DNA of 64,000 nt from Anaerolineales bacterium. Lineage in GTDB: Bacteria; Chloroflexota; Anaerolineae; Anaerolineales; Villigracilaceae. The stretch lies in NCBI GenBank assembly GCA_030583925.1, contig CP129482.1:2728001-2792000 (forward strand). The letters are read 5' to 3'. Below are positions 18,662 through 26,773 of this stretch, piece by piece (within the stretch, counting starts at the first letter, position 1; every line of letters begins with the position of its first letter). The notes under the pieces were generated by a model. It saw only the letters and a program-made list of their open reading frames with translations. It searched no databases and had not been told where the DNA came from. Position numbers and translations under genes: made by a program.

Positions 18662-18693
18662 GCGCCAGCGCAGATTCAAAATTCTTATTCGAC

Positions 18694-18699
18694 TATAAT
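18694..18699 (+). promoter_or_regulatory. -10 box of a likely leaderless transcript
   Basis: A perfect TATAAT ends 7 nt before the ATG at 18707, so transcription should start at or next to the start codon. Confidence 0.65.
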
Positions 18700-18706
18700 G
18701 CGACGC

Positions 18707-19498
18707 ATGAACGCGACGCTCATCGTTCCCATTTTGCTCGGCTGGGTCAGCGGGCTTTTCGTCAATTATTCAGCGGACGTTTTGCCGCGCACACGCCGGT
18801 TCAGTTCACCGGCGTGCCGCAACTGCGACAATAGATTTACATGGTTGGATTATCTTCTGTTACGCGCCTGCCGTTCGTGTGGAATCGTGCGCAGCCTGCG
18901 GACGTGGATCGTACAACTTGCGATGACCGCTTCATTCGCCTATTTTTGGCTGACTCCGCCTAAGGCGCTTGGTCTCCCCCTCAGCCTGATCGTCCTCACC
19001 TACTTCGCGGTGATCACGGTGATTGACCTCGAACACCGCCTGATCCTTTTCCCGACCAGCGTGTTCGGCGCGTTGCTTGGGCTGGTCGTCGGGACGGTCG
19101 TCTACCAGCGCCTAGGTTTGGCTCTGCCTAACGCAATTGGCGCGTCGTTGCTCGGCGGCGTGATCGGGTTTGGAATCATGTTCCTGTTGTACCAATTTGG
19201 TACGCTAGTCGCGCGTTACCGCTCGCAAAAGATGCAAACCGAAGGCATGGCAGACGATGAAGAAGAAGCCCTCGGCGGCGGAGATGTGTATCTCGCCGGC
19301 GTTCTGGGTCTCATGCTCGGTTACGAGTTCGTTTTTTATGGGTTAGCGTACGGCATCCTGTTTGGCGGAGTAATCAGCGTCATTTTCTTATTGACGAGCA
19401 TGCTCCAGCGTAAATACTCGAGCAACTCCATGATGGTCTTCATCCCCTATGGACCTTACCTCATCGCCGGGGCTTTTTACATGCTATTTTTGGGCTAG
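18707..19498 (+). CDS. Prepilin peptidase (A24 aspartic, membrane)
   Basis: The 263-residue polytopic membrane protein is a type IV prepilin peptidase, cleaving the leader of pilins. The cytoplasmic N-terminal loop has two CxxC pairs (Cys37/40 and Cys55/58) as in PilD-type enzymes. The two catalytic aspartates are visible as Asp107 (VIDLEHR) and Asp193 (GGGDVYLAG, the GxGD signature). I place the start at 18707 because an upstream ATG at 18698 lies inside the TATAAT box. It stands before TadE/TadG-type genes, whose products or partner pilins it may process. Confidence 0.88.
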   Translation: MNATLIVPILLGWVSGLFVNYSADVLPRTRRFSSPACRNCDNRFTWLDYLLLRACRSCGIVRSLRTWIVQLAMTASFAYFWLTPPKALGLPLSLIVLTYFAVITVIDLEHRLILFPTSVFGALLGLVVGTVVYQRLGLALPNAIGASLLGGVIGFGIMFLLYQFGTLVARYRSQKMQTEGMADDEEEALGGGDVYLAGVLGLMLGYEFVFYGLAYGILFGGVISVIFLLTSMLQRKYSSNSMMVFIPYGPYLIAGAFYMLFLG

Positions 19499-19738
19499 AG
19501 TGAGGGTTAGTACGAATGTCTTATTGGACTATACAACCCTCGAATTATACTTATCAAAGAGGCTTTATAAACGCGTCAAAAACGCCAAAAAGCGCCGATT
19601 TTGCTAACAAATGTGTAATCGTTACAAGTAACTTACACGCCTAATATAAGAAGCCTTTGAGTAGTATAATGTTTTCGTATATATCCTTTTAAAGGCAAGC
19701 AAAGCGAGATGCATCTTGCCGCACCACAAGCAGGAAAA
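19499..19738. promoter_or_regulatory. AT-rich intergenic control region of the pilin genes
   Basis: No gene is seen in these 240 bases. They hold the TTACA-N6-TTACA direct repeat (19622-19637 plus CGCC) and a TATAAT at 19665-19670 that probably drives the TadE/TadG operon. The base composition is clearly more AT-rich than its surroundings. Confidence 0.5.
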
Positions 19739-20410
19739 ATGATAAAGTTGTCTGAGTTCGGCATAACCAAAAAAATAACTAACAAACTCGCCCGGTTGTC
19801 GCGCAAGACCAAAGCGCAAAGCCTAACGGAGTTTGCTATTGCATTGCCCGTGCTCTTCCTCCTATTATCTGGGGTAATCGAGTTCGGGTTTGCTTTGAAC
19901 TATTATCTTTCTTTGTTGGATGCCACACGCGAAGCAGCGCGCTTCTACAGCAATGGCGACCCATTCCTCAGAGACAGTTCTGATAACATCACGGGCGACA
20001 ACATGCAGTTCTATGGCGATACCGCCGACATGGTAAGGGCAAATCTCGATCCAAGCATAATTATCGGTAACGAATCCTATGCTGGGCGCAAGATCACACT
20101 CGACTCGGCGGCCGATGACGTTATCGTTACCGTCTATACAAAGGATGATAGCGACGTGGTTAGGTATCCGACTTCAGGTCCTTATCAAGTCTACGGACAC
20201 GCCACAACTATGTTCACGACGACAGATATTCAAAACGATTTTCTAAGCAATTCCCCCAATGCCGGCATCCTCGTTGTTGAGGTTCACTACAATTATCACC
20301 AAGTCATGAAACTCCCATGGCTTACGCCTTTCGTGCCAGACCCCTTCGTATTGACAGCGTACACCATGATGCCCGTGGTCGCCGCCGAACCAGTAGAGAC
20401 AGGACCATGA
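19739..20410 (+). CDS. TadE-type pilus assembly protein
   Basis: This 223-residue protein has the TadE architecture: a short basic N-terminus, then the pseudopilin-like AQSLTEFAIALPVLFLLLSG hydrophobic helix (Glu in its usual place), then an extracytoplasmic domain. The ATG at 19739 follows CAGGAAAA; an earlier in-frame ATG at 19709 has weaker upstream sequence. The stop overlaps the next start (ATGA at 20407-20410). It likely acts with the next two proteins as minor pilins of a Tad (tight adherence) apparatus whose motor genes are outside the window. Confidence 0.83.
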   Translation: MIKLSEFGITKKITNKLARLSRKTKAQSLTEFAIALPVLFLLLSGVIEFGFALNYYLSLLDATREAARFYSNGDPFLRDSSDNITGDNMQFYGDTADMVRANLDPSIIIGNESYAGRKITLDSAADDVIVTVYTKDDSDVVRYPTSGPYQVYGHATTMFTTTDIQNDFLSNSPNAGILVVEVHYNYHQVMKLPWLTPFVPDPFVLTAYTMMPVVAAEPVETGP

Positions 20411-22002
20411 AACTACCATTCAAAAAACTTCGAACTGCTGATCGCGGACAAGCGATCTTGATTATCGCCCTTGCAATGGTAGGGCTGGTTGCTTTTGTCG
20501 GCATGATGACCGACGGCGGCGTAATGTTCATTGAGTACGGCAAATTAAAACGCGGGATTGACGCCGCCGCCATTGCCTCCGCCCAACAATTCCGGGAAGG
20601 CTTTACAGGAGCCGACCTCGCCTCTGCCGCGCAAAACTTCCTGACCCTGAACGACTCGCGGGCTGATAACATCAATATCTATCGTTGCGGCAAGACCAAG
20701 AATGCGGACGGCACCATGACCGCCCTGCCAGTTGACGGAAACGGTTTTCTCCTCGGGAGTGACGGTTTAGCCGACGGCACCAAACCGGATGATACGTTGT
20801 GCCCCAATCCCGAGACTGATCCCCTCCGCAAGTTGGTGCGGGTGGAAGCAGAAAAGTGGGTCAATTTTGGCTTCCTGAGAGTGATCGGTTTACCCGGTAT
20901 GACTATTCGAGCCGACTCCGTCGGTGAAGCCGCGTCCATTGACCTCGTACTGATCATAGACACGTCTGCCTCGATGTCCTACGAAACGGGCGGCGATCCA
21001 AACTTCCCGGATAGTACTTTGGACGATCCATCGGTCTGTAATTTTTCAGCAACCGATCCGTGCGAGCCATTAAATAAAGTTAAGGGAGTAGCAACCGATT
21101 TCATAGATACGATGTTCTTCCCGTATGATCGTGTCTCCGTCGTGGCATTTACAGGCCAAGCCGAGGATGCAGGCGCCGCCGTTACCCGCGACCATGTCAC
21201 CGTGATTCCGCTTTCCGATAACAAGACCACTGTAACAAATGCCATTGCTAGTTTAAAAGTGTACCAACCGGCTGATTGCGACTTTGCTGGATCACCAGCC
21301 AGCCCGGCACAGGGTCCGTGTTTGAACTACGATATCAACGGAGTTTTTATTGGCTTAGATTGTCCCCTTCTACGTTACGGCGCTGATCTGATTCAAAACT
21401 CTGGCGATGAAGTATACGATCCTTCCTCTTGTAACTCCAGTAACATCGGCGGCGCTCTGTATCGTGGGGCGACCGAGTTTACACGCGAGCCGGTGCGTTC
21501 CGACGCGTTCTGGGTAATTATCATGCTCGCCGGCGGTCCGGCAAACGCAACGGATGCCGACGCGCCTAGCTTCCTGTATGGTTATTGTCCGCCGACCACG
21601 TGGAATGTAACCGTGGTTGATGTTGACGGAGATGGCGATAAAGATAGCGCTGATTTTGCCCAAACGAACCCAAACTGCCGCGATTGGGATAACAGCACAC
21701 GACACGGGAACGGCGACGCAAATTACGACGCCGACGACTACGCCCGCGATCAAGCCGACTTTGTAGCTGATCCAGTGAACGGACAGGGTATCACCGTCTT
21801 TACGATCGGTCTCGGTAACTTGATCACGAACGCTCCGAAAGGCGCCCCAGATTCGGCGGAATCGTTATTGACATACGTCGCAGTAACCGCCGGCGGCGTG
21901 ACTGCCAACCACGGCTTCTACAAATGGGCAGAAGATCCCAATGCCCTCGATGAAATCTTCACTCAAATTGCCGATAACATCCGCACTAGAATTGCGAAAT
22001 AG
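20407..22002 (+). CDS. TadG-like protein with vWA domain and dockerin-like Ca loops
   Basis: The 531-residue protein begins with a TadG-type N-terminal helix (DRGQAILIIALAMVGLVAF, 12-31). A von Willebrand A domain follows from about 178, with the MIDAS motif DTSAS at 185-189. Inside this domain, residues 405-417 read DVDGDGDKDSADF and about 434-450 read GNGDANYDADDYARDQ, two loops that look like the calcium-binding repeats of dockerin. Several cysteines (211, 219, 291, 305, 319, 342) could make disulfides. It starts within the stop codon of TadE. Likely a surface adhesin or tip protein of the pilus. Confidence 0.82.
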   Translation: MKLPFKKLRTADRGQAILIIALAMVGLVAFVGMMTDGGVMFIEYGKLKRGIDAAAIASAQQFREGFTGADLASAAQNFLTLNDSRADNINIYRCGKTKNADGTMTALPVDGNGFLLGSDGLADGTKPDDTLCPNPETDPLRKLVRVEAEKWVNFGFLRVIGLPGMTIRADSVGEAASIDLVLIIDTSASMSYETGGDPNFPDSTLDDPSVCNFSATDPCEPLNKVKGVATDFIDTMFFPYDRVSVVAFTGQAEDAGAAVTRDHVTVIPLSDNKTTVTNAIASLKVYQPADCDFAGSPASPAQGPCLNYDINGVFIGLDCPLLRYGADLIQNSGDEVYDPSSCNSSNIGGALYRGATEFTREPVRSDAFWVIIMLAGGPANATDADAPSFLYGYCPPTTWNVTVVDVDGDGDKDSADFAQTNPNCRDWDNSTRHGNGDANYDADDYARDQADFVADPVNGQGITVFTIGLGNLITNAPKGAPDSAESLLTYVAVTAGGVTANHGFYKWAEDPNALDEIFTQIADNIRTRIAK

Positions 22003-22060
22003 CCTGCCAAAGTCACTATGCCAATTGCATTCAACTGTTGCAAAATAAGGTAAGAGCATC

Positions 22061-23563
22061 ATGAATATATTTCCTTTTATCAAGAACAGACTCCAGCGCA
22101 AAACCAAAGCGCAAGCCATCGTGGAATTCGCGATCGTCTTACCGGTACTTTTACTCGTTCTGGTTGGCATCATCGAAGTATCGCGCCTGATGTTCGCTTG
22201 GATCGTCATCGAGAACTCGACACGCTTCGGCATCCGCTACGCGACCACCGGGAACTATGACAACGCGTACTGCCTTTCGATGTTCGGTGTAGACTGCAAG
22301 ACGGACGATGAAGTTGACGACGCCCGCATTCCCTCGATTAAAGACGAGACCGAAAGCATCGTCATCGGCTTCTTCCTCCGCAACACCAGGTCTGAATCCG
22401 TGACTACCGCGGACGATCGCTACTTCAACGTTACCGTTTGTTCCGCGCAGGATGGCCGCGTTTTTACCCCGCCTCAAAACAACAAACCGGTCTACGCCAG
22501 TTGCATCTTGAACGGGGTAACAAATGAACATCCCGGCGCTCCCGGTCAGCGCGTGGTGGTCGCGGCGGACTATAATTTCACATTCATCGTCTTGCCCGTA
22601 TTCGGCATCGAGCCGGATATGATCCATCTCGCATCCTACCGCGAAGGGATCGTTGAAAATTTCCGCGCAACGCGCGCCATCAACACCCCGCTGGGATTGA
22701 ACATCCCTACGGTGGCAACCAATACGCCCTTGCCGACGGAAACATTCACCCCTTCAATGACCCCAACGGTTACCGAGACGCCCACGGCTACCTCGACCGC
22801 CACCTCCACACCGACACCGAATTGTAGTTTGTTCACGGCGGGCAATTTCTCGCAAACCACGTATGGCGGCAGCGGCAGACCGCGCGTCAGAATCGCAATT
22901 ACCAACGGTAGCTCTTCGGGTACCGACCTTCAAAGTTTGACGTTCAACTGGAACGCCTACGACTCAGCCAACCCGAGCCAAACTTTGAACCGAATCCGTT
23001 TCAGCGGTAGTACGATAACCGATACAGACGATAGCGGTTCGCCAACCTCGTGGAGTGGTTCGAGCGCATTGCCTGCATCAACCGCTGGCAACCTCGATTT
23101 TGATTTCTCGAATACTGACAGCGCTTGGCCCGGAATCGTGCCGGCGAACTCCTTCGGCCTGACGCTCAACCTCTCCAACGGTTGTGTGATCAATGTAGCC
23201 GCGCAACCTACGCCAACGCCTTCCAACACACCACTGCCTTCCAGCACGCCGACCATCACGAACACACCAACCATCACGCGCACCCCGACCCCCACGCGCA
23301 CGCCGACCATCACGCGCACGCCGACCATCACGCTCACACCGTCACGCACGCCGACGCGCACCAATACGCCGACGCGCACCGCAACGGCACCAACTGCCAC
23401 CCGCACGAATACGCGGACGCCGACTGCAACGGTCCCGACCCCCACGCGCACGAATACACGGACGCCGACTGCAACAGTCCCGACCCCCACGCGCACGCCG
23501 ACCAGCACGCCGTCTCGCACACCATCCGTCACGCCGACACCGACCATCTGTCTCGACTGCTAG
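22061..23563 (+). CDS. TadE-like surface protein with mucin-like Thr/Pro repeat tail
   Basis: Of 500 residues, the first 45 repeat the TadE pattern ([20 protein letters not shown]). An extracytoplasmic domain runs to about 220, a Thr/Pro linker to 258, a beta-sandwich-like domain to about 385, and then about 110 residues are almost pure Thr, Pro, Arg and Ser in short repeats such as [11 protein letters not shown]. The tail is probably O-glycosylated or stalk-like, and it ends in CLDC. The repetitive DNA at 23210-23550 encodes this tail. It follows TadG by 58 nt and belongs to the same operon. Confidence 0.8.
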   Translation: MNIFPFIKNRLQRKTKAQAIVEFAIVLPVLLLVLVGIIEVSRLMFAWIVIENSTRFGIRYATTGNYDNAYCLSMFGVDCKTDDEVDDARIPSIKDETESIVIGFFLRNTRSESVTTADDRYFNVTVCSAQDGRVFTPPQNNKPVYASCILNGVTNEHPGAPGQRVVVAADYNFTFIVLPVFGIEPDMIHLASYREGIVENFRATRAINTPLGLNIPTVATNTPLPTETFTPSMTPTVTETPTATSTATSTPTPNCSLFTAGNFSQTTYGGSGRPRVRIAITNGSSSGTDLQSLTFNWNAYDSANPSQTLNRIRFSGSTITDTDDSGSPTSWSGSSALPASTAGNLDFDFSNTDSAWPGIVPANSFGLTLNLSNGCVINVAAQPTPTPSNTPLPSSTPTITNTPTITRTPTPTRTPTITRTPTITLTPSRTPTRTNTPTRTATAPTATRTNTRTPTATVPTPTRTNTRTPTATVPTPTRTPTSTPSRTPSVTPTPTICLDC

Positions 23564-23588
23564 TGAAGCGCCCAAGATAATGTAACAA

Positions 23589-23625
23589 AAACCCGCCGAT
23601 TGGAAATCAATCGGCGGGTTTGTTT
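23589..23625 (+). terminator. Terminator of the pilin operon
   Basis: A 14-bp stem (23589-23602 with 23608-23621) with a GAAAT loop is followed by TGTTTTG. It closes the TadE/TadG unit. Confidence 0.88.
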
Positions 23626-23931
23626 TGCGATATAATGCCGCCACTATCGAAAGGAGGCACACGGAATATTCTTTCGGGAAAGACAGCGCATGATCCCGCG
23701 AATCGCGGGATGACGAGGATAAGGGTTCTCCATCGCGAGGTGGAGTTAACCTGCTGTTGGTTGAGTAGCCGCGAAGCGGCGTATCGAAACCACCAGCAGG
23801 AAAAATCGAACGTTCAGCGGAAGCCCTTCAGGCGCGCCATCGCCTGTCCATTCTTTCCCTCCGAAAATCAACCTTGCAACAACGCCGCGCGAGCAATCGC
23901 GCGGACAGAACTGCAGGGAGTGGCACAACCT

Positions 23932-24014
23932 GTCATTGCGAGCCGCTTTAGCGAGCGAAGCAATCTCCTCGTTACATGGAGTGCTTCGTCGCAACGAACG
24001 CTCCTCGCAATGAC
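23932..24014 (+). repeat. Palindromic dispersed repeat, family A
   Basis: The 83-bp unit begins GTCATTGCGAG and ends with its inverted copy CTCGCAATGAC, with GCGAAGCAATCTC inside. Related units are at 38759-38829, 48057-48142 and, more diverged, 10265-10308. It ends 12 nt before the glmS ribosome-binding site. Confidence 0.85.
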
Positions 24015-24038
24015 GAATTAACTCTCGGAGGACTCCCC

Positions 24039-25880
24039 ATGTGTGGAATCGTTGGATACATCGGCGCGCGCGACGCGACGCCGATCATCCTCAACGGCTT
24101 GAAACGACTCGAATACCGCGGCTACGACTCGGCGGGTATCGCTGTCCTGGACGGCGACCAGCTCGAAGTTCGAAAAGACGCGGGCAAGTTATCCCAATTG
24201 ATTGACCTGGTAGAAAAATCCCCGATCGCGGGCGCGCCTGGCATCGGTCATACGCGCTGGGCAACTCACGGCGCGCCGAACGCGCGCAACGCGCATCCGC
24301 ATCTCGGGCAGACGAAGCGGGTCGTCGTCGTACAGAACGGCATCGTCGAGAATTTTCTCGAACTCAAAGACGAACTGACCGCCGAGGGTGTGGAATTTCA
24401 ATCGGAGACCGACACCGAAACGATCGTGCATCTCGTGGAGCATTATCTCGCGACGGGCGTCGGCTTGGTGGAGGCGGCGCGCAAAACGTTTAATCAGATT
24501 CGCGGCGCCAACGTGGTGGTGTTGATGTCTGCGGACGAGCCCGATAAGATCGTGACGGCACGCATCGGCAACGCGGGCGGCGTGGTGATCGGCATGGGCG
24601 AGGGCGAAAATTTTATCGCCAGCGACACGCCCGCCATCATGGATCACACGCGGCAGGTCATCTTTTTGGAGTCGCGGCAAATGGCGGTGGTGACGCGCGA
24701 CTCAGCGACCATCGAAACGCTCGACGGCGCAAAAGTGAAACCGCAAGTCCACACTGTTTCGTGGGACCCCGTCGCTGCTGAGAAAGGCGAATATCGCCAC
24801 TTCATGCAGAAGGAAATCCATGAACAGGTGCGCGCGCTGACCGACACGCTCGCGGGGCGCGTGGACTTCGCCAACGGAAAGATCCGCTTGCCCGATCTGA
24901 AGTTGACCGAAGAACTTGCCAAAAGAATCGAAAAAATTTACATCACCGCCTGCGGCACTGCCGCATACGCGGGCATGGTTGGCAAATATCTCATCGAGAA
25001 GATCGCCCGCGTGCCCGTGGAAGTGGTCATCGCCTCGGAGTTCCGCTACAGCGACCCGATTCTGAACGACAGGACGGTTGTGCTTGCCATCTCCCAATCG
25101 GGCGAAACGGCGGATACGCTCGCGGCAATGGAAGAGGGACGCCGCAAAGGCGCGGTTGTGTGGAGCATCGTCAACGCCATCGGCTCGCAAGCCATGCGCG
25201 TGTCGGATGGATTCATCTCGATGCAAACGGGACCTGAGATTGGCGTCGCCTCGACCAAGGCGTTCACCGCCCCTCTTGTTGACCAGTACATGCTTGCGAT
25301 TCTTCTCGCCGACCTGCGCGGCACGCTCGACGAAAAACGCCGCAATGAACTCGTCGCCGATCTGCGACTTGTCCCCGACCTCGTCAGCCGCGCTCTCGAC
25401 CGCGAGAGCGAAGTAGAAAAAGTCGCTTACGCGCTGAAGGACATCCACGATTGTTTGTATCTCGGTCGCGGCATCAACATGCCCATCGCCTACGAAGGCG
25501 CGCTGAAACTGAAGGAAATTTCCTACATCCACGCGGAGGGCTATCCCGCGGGCGAAATGAAACACGGACCTATCGCCCTCATTGACGAATCCATGCCCGT
25601 GTTGTGCCTCGCGCCGAAAGACCCGTGGCACGAAAAGATGATCTCGCAGATTCAACAAGCAAAAGCCCGCGGCGGGATGGTGATCGCAGTCGCCACCGAT
25701 GGCGACGAGTTGATTCAAGGAATGGCGGATCATACTTTATGGACGCCTGATTCGCCGTGGATGCTCTCCCCCATCGTGACGGTGATTCCCCTCCAGCTGC
25801 TCGCCTACCACATCGCCGCCATCCGCGGGCTGGACGTAGACCAGCCAAGAAATTTAGCCAAAAGCGTGACCGTCGAATAA
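24039..25880 (+). CDS. glmS: Glutamine-fructose-6-phosphate aminotransferase
   Basis: The 613-residue enzyme makes glucosamine-6-phosphate from fructose-6-phosphate and glutamine, feeding UDP-GlcNAc synthesis and thus MurA. The N-terminal class II amidotransferase starts MCGIVGYIGARD, with the catalytic Cys directly after Met. Two SIS sugar-isomerase domains occupy about 290-600 (TACGTAAYAG, ISQSGETADTLAA), and the C-terminus ends RNLAKSVTVE as usual. I chose ATG 24039, preceded by CGGAGGA, since the cysteine must become N-terminal. Confidence 0.95.
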   Translation: MCGIVGYIGARDATPIILNGLKRLEYRGYDSAGIAVLDGDQLEVRKDAGKLSQLIDLVEKSPIAGAPGIGHTRWATHGAPNARNAHPHLGQTKRVVVVQNGIVENFLELKDELTAEGVEFQSETDTETIVHLVEHYLATGVGLVEAARKTFNQIRGANVVVLMSADEPDKIVTARIGNAGGVVIGMGEGENFIASDTPAIMDHTRQVIFLESRQMAVVTRDSATIETLDGAKVKPQVHTVSWDPVAAEKGEYRHFMQKEIHEQVRALTDTLAGRVDFANGKIRLPDLKLTEELAKRIEKIYITACGTAAYAGMVGKYLIEKIARVPVEVVIASEFRYSDPILNDRTVVLAISQSGETADTLAAMEEGRRKGAVVWSIVNAIGSQAMRVSDGFISMQTGPEIGVASTKAFTAPLVDQYMLAILLADLRGTLDEKRRNELVADLRLVPDLVSRALDRESEVEKVAYALKDIHDCLYLGRGINMPIAYEGALKLKEISYIHAEGYPAGEMKHGPIALIDESMPVLCLAPKDPWHEKMISQIQQAKARGGMVIAVATDGDELIQGMADHTLWTPDSPWMLSPIVTVIPLQLLAYHIAAIRGLDVDQPRNLAKSVTVE

Positions 25881-25888
25881 ATTTCAAC

Positions 25889-25941
25889 CGTCCCGCAGGT
25901 TTTAAAACGCAACTCTCATCTTCACAAAAACCTGCGGGACG
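25889..25941 (+). repeat. Inverted repeat, family C (CGTCCCGCAGGTT)
   Basis: CGTCCCGCAGGTTTT and its inverted copy flank a 23-nt loop. A second copy with different loop sequence lies at 26642-26695. It may also end glmS transcripts. Confidence 0.75.
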
Positions 25942-25960
25942 TTCTGTTCAGGAGAAACCC

Positions 25961-26404
25961 ATGCGCCCCGATTGGGACTCGTACTTCATGAAGATCGCCT
26001 ACGCCGTCTCGGAACGCAGCACCTGCGACCGCGCCTTTGTCGGCTGTGTGCTCGTCACCGACAAACGCATCCTCACGACAGGATTCAACGGTTCGCCCAA
26101 GGGGCAGACTCACTGCGACGAAGCGGGTCACCTCATGGTAGACGGGCATTGCGTCCGCACGATTCACGCCGAAACGAACGCCATCATCCAAGCGGCGTTG
26201 CACGGAGTTTCCACCAAAGGCGCGACCTGCTACGTGACTCATTTTCCGTGCATCAACTGCACGAAAGCGCTCATCAACGCAGGGATTGCGCGTATCGTCT
26301 ACAGCGTATCCTACCGCGCCGACGAAAACGCCATGAACTTTTTACAAGCGGCAAAGATTGAGGTCATGCAACTCGAGTCCCCTCTCCCTTCGGGAGAGGG
26401 ATAG
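25961..26404 (+). CDS. dCMP deaminase family protein
   Basis: A 147-residue cytidine/deoxycytidylate deaminase. It has the zinc-binding HAETNAI (His and catalytic Glu) and PCINC, plus the extra zinc-site features of dCMP deaminases such as CDRAFVGCV and GFNGSPKG. It supplies dUMP for dTMP synthesis; the related ComEB name is also used. I chose ATG 25961, with CAGGAG before it. The last eight residues (SPLPSGEG) and the stop codon are encoded by a family B palindromic repeat, so the natural C-terminus has been replaced or extended. Confidence 0.9.
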   Translation: MRPDWDSYFMKIAYAVSERSTCDRAFVGCVLVTDKRILTTGFNGSPKGQTHCDEAGHLMVDGHCVRTIHAETNAIIQAALHGVSTKGATCYVTHFPCINCTKALINAGIARIVYSVSYRADENAMNFLQAAKIEVMQLESPLPSGEG

Positions 26405-26414
26405 GGTGAGGGTG
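26379..26414 (+). repeat. Palindromic dispersed repeat, family B
   Basis: CCCCTCTCCC, a TTC loop and GGGAGAGGG, followed by ATAGGGTGAGGG. It overlaps the end of the dCMP deaminase gene. Related units are at 43423-43460, 45947-45984 and 62484-62553. Confidence 0.8.
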
Positions 26415-26425
26415 AATGTGAGGGG

Positions 26426-26620
26426 CTATTCATTCGGAATCATCACCCACAACAGCAGATACAGCAGAATCCCAGGCACTCCGCCAGGGACGAAAGCGAT
26501 CAGAATCCCCAGTCTGAACCAGAACGAACTGATCCCAAAGAACTCCGCCAGCCCGCCGCAGACTCCCGCCAGCATTCGGTTGCTCCGTGAGCGCCGTAAA
26601 GATTTTCGTACAGATGTCAT
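26426..26620 (-). CDS. PspC-domain small membrane protein
   Basis: Sixty-four residues matching the PspC domain: a basic start (RKSLRRSRSNRM), then LAGVCGGLAEFFG and a hydrophobic segment ending LLYLLLWVMIPNE. PspC proteins sit in the inner membrane and take part in envelope stress responses in other bacteria. I chose the ATG at 26620, with AGGAG 6 nt before it. It is convergent with the dCMP deaminase gene. Confidence 0.85.
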   Translation of the reverse strand: MTSVRKSLRRSRSNRMLAGVCGGLAEFFGISSFWFRLGILIAFVPGGVPGILLYLLLWVMIPNE

Positions 26621-26641
26621 TTTCAACTCCTTTGAAATAAC

Positions 26642-26695
26642 CGTCCCGCAGGTTGACTCGAAATTCGTCAGATCCTTGCAGAAACCTGCGGGACG
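26642..26695 (-). repeat. Inverted repeat, family C, second copy
   Basis: CGTCCCGCAGGTT at 26642-26654 pairs with its inverted copy at 26683-26695; on the plus strand a T run follows. It lies between the PspC gene and the FAD oxidoreductase. Confidence 0.75.
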
Positions 26696-26773
26696 TTTTG
26701 AATCTGTTTACGCAAGGTATAATCAAAAGTAGCAAGCCAAACTACCCCCGAGGTATAAAACAACCATGAGAGC

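Larger units (their letters stand above)
23564..24038. repeat. Gene-free mosaic of palindromic repeats before glmS
   Basis: No convincing gene lies in these 475 bases. After the terminator there is a TATAAT at 23631-23636 and a series of hairpins: ATCCCGCGAATCGCGGGAT (about 23692-23710); a long stem CCTGCTG...CAGCAGG (about 23750-23803) whose inner part, with GGTTGAGTAGC and GCGTATCGAAACC, resembles a widely dispersed bacterial repeat; CCGCGCGA/TCGCGCGG (about 23885-23904); and a family A repeat at 23932-24014. The glmS ribosome-binding site follows. Confidence 0.65.

Noticed and set aside
23280..23520. CRISPR-like tandem repeats
   Set aside because: The units are short, direct and in frame, encoding Thr/Pro repeats of the pilin-like protein; there are no spacers. 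The same holds for 35090-35200.
24702..25733. 343-codon frame opposite glmS
   Set aside because: GlmS on the plus strand is complete and motif-bearing; the antisense product has no recognisable domain.
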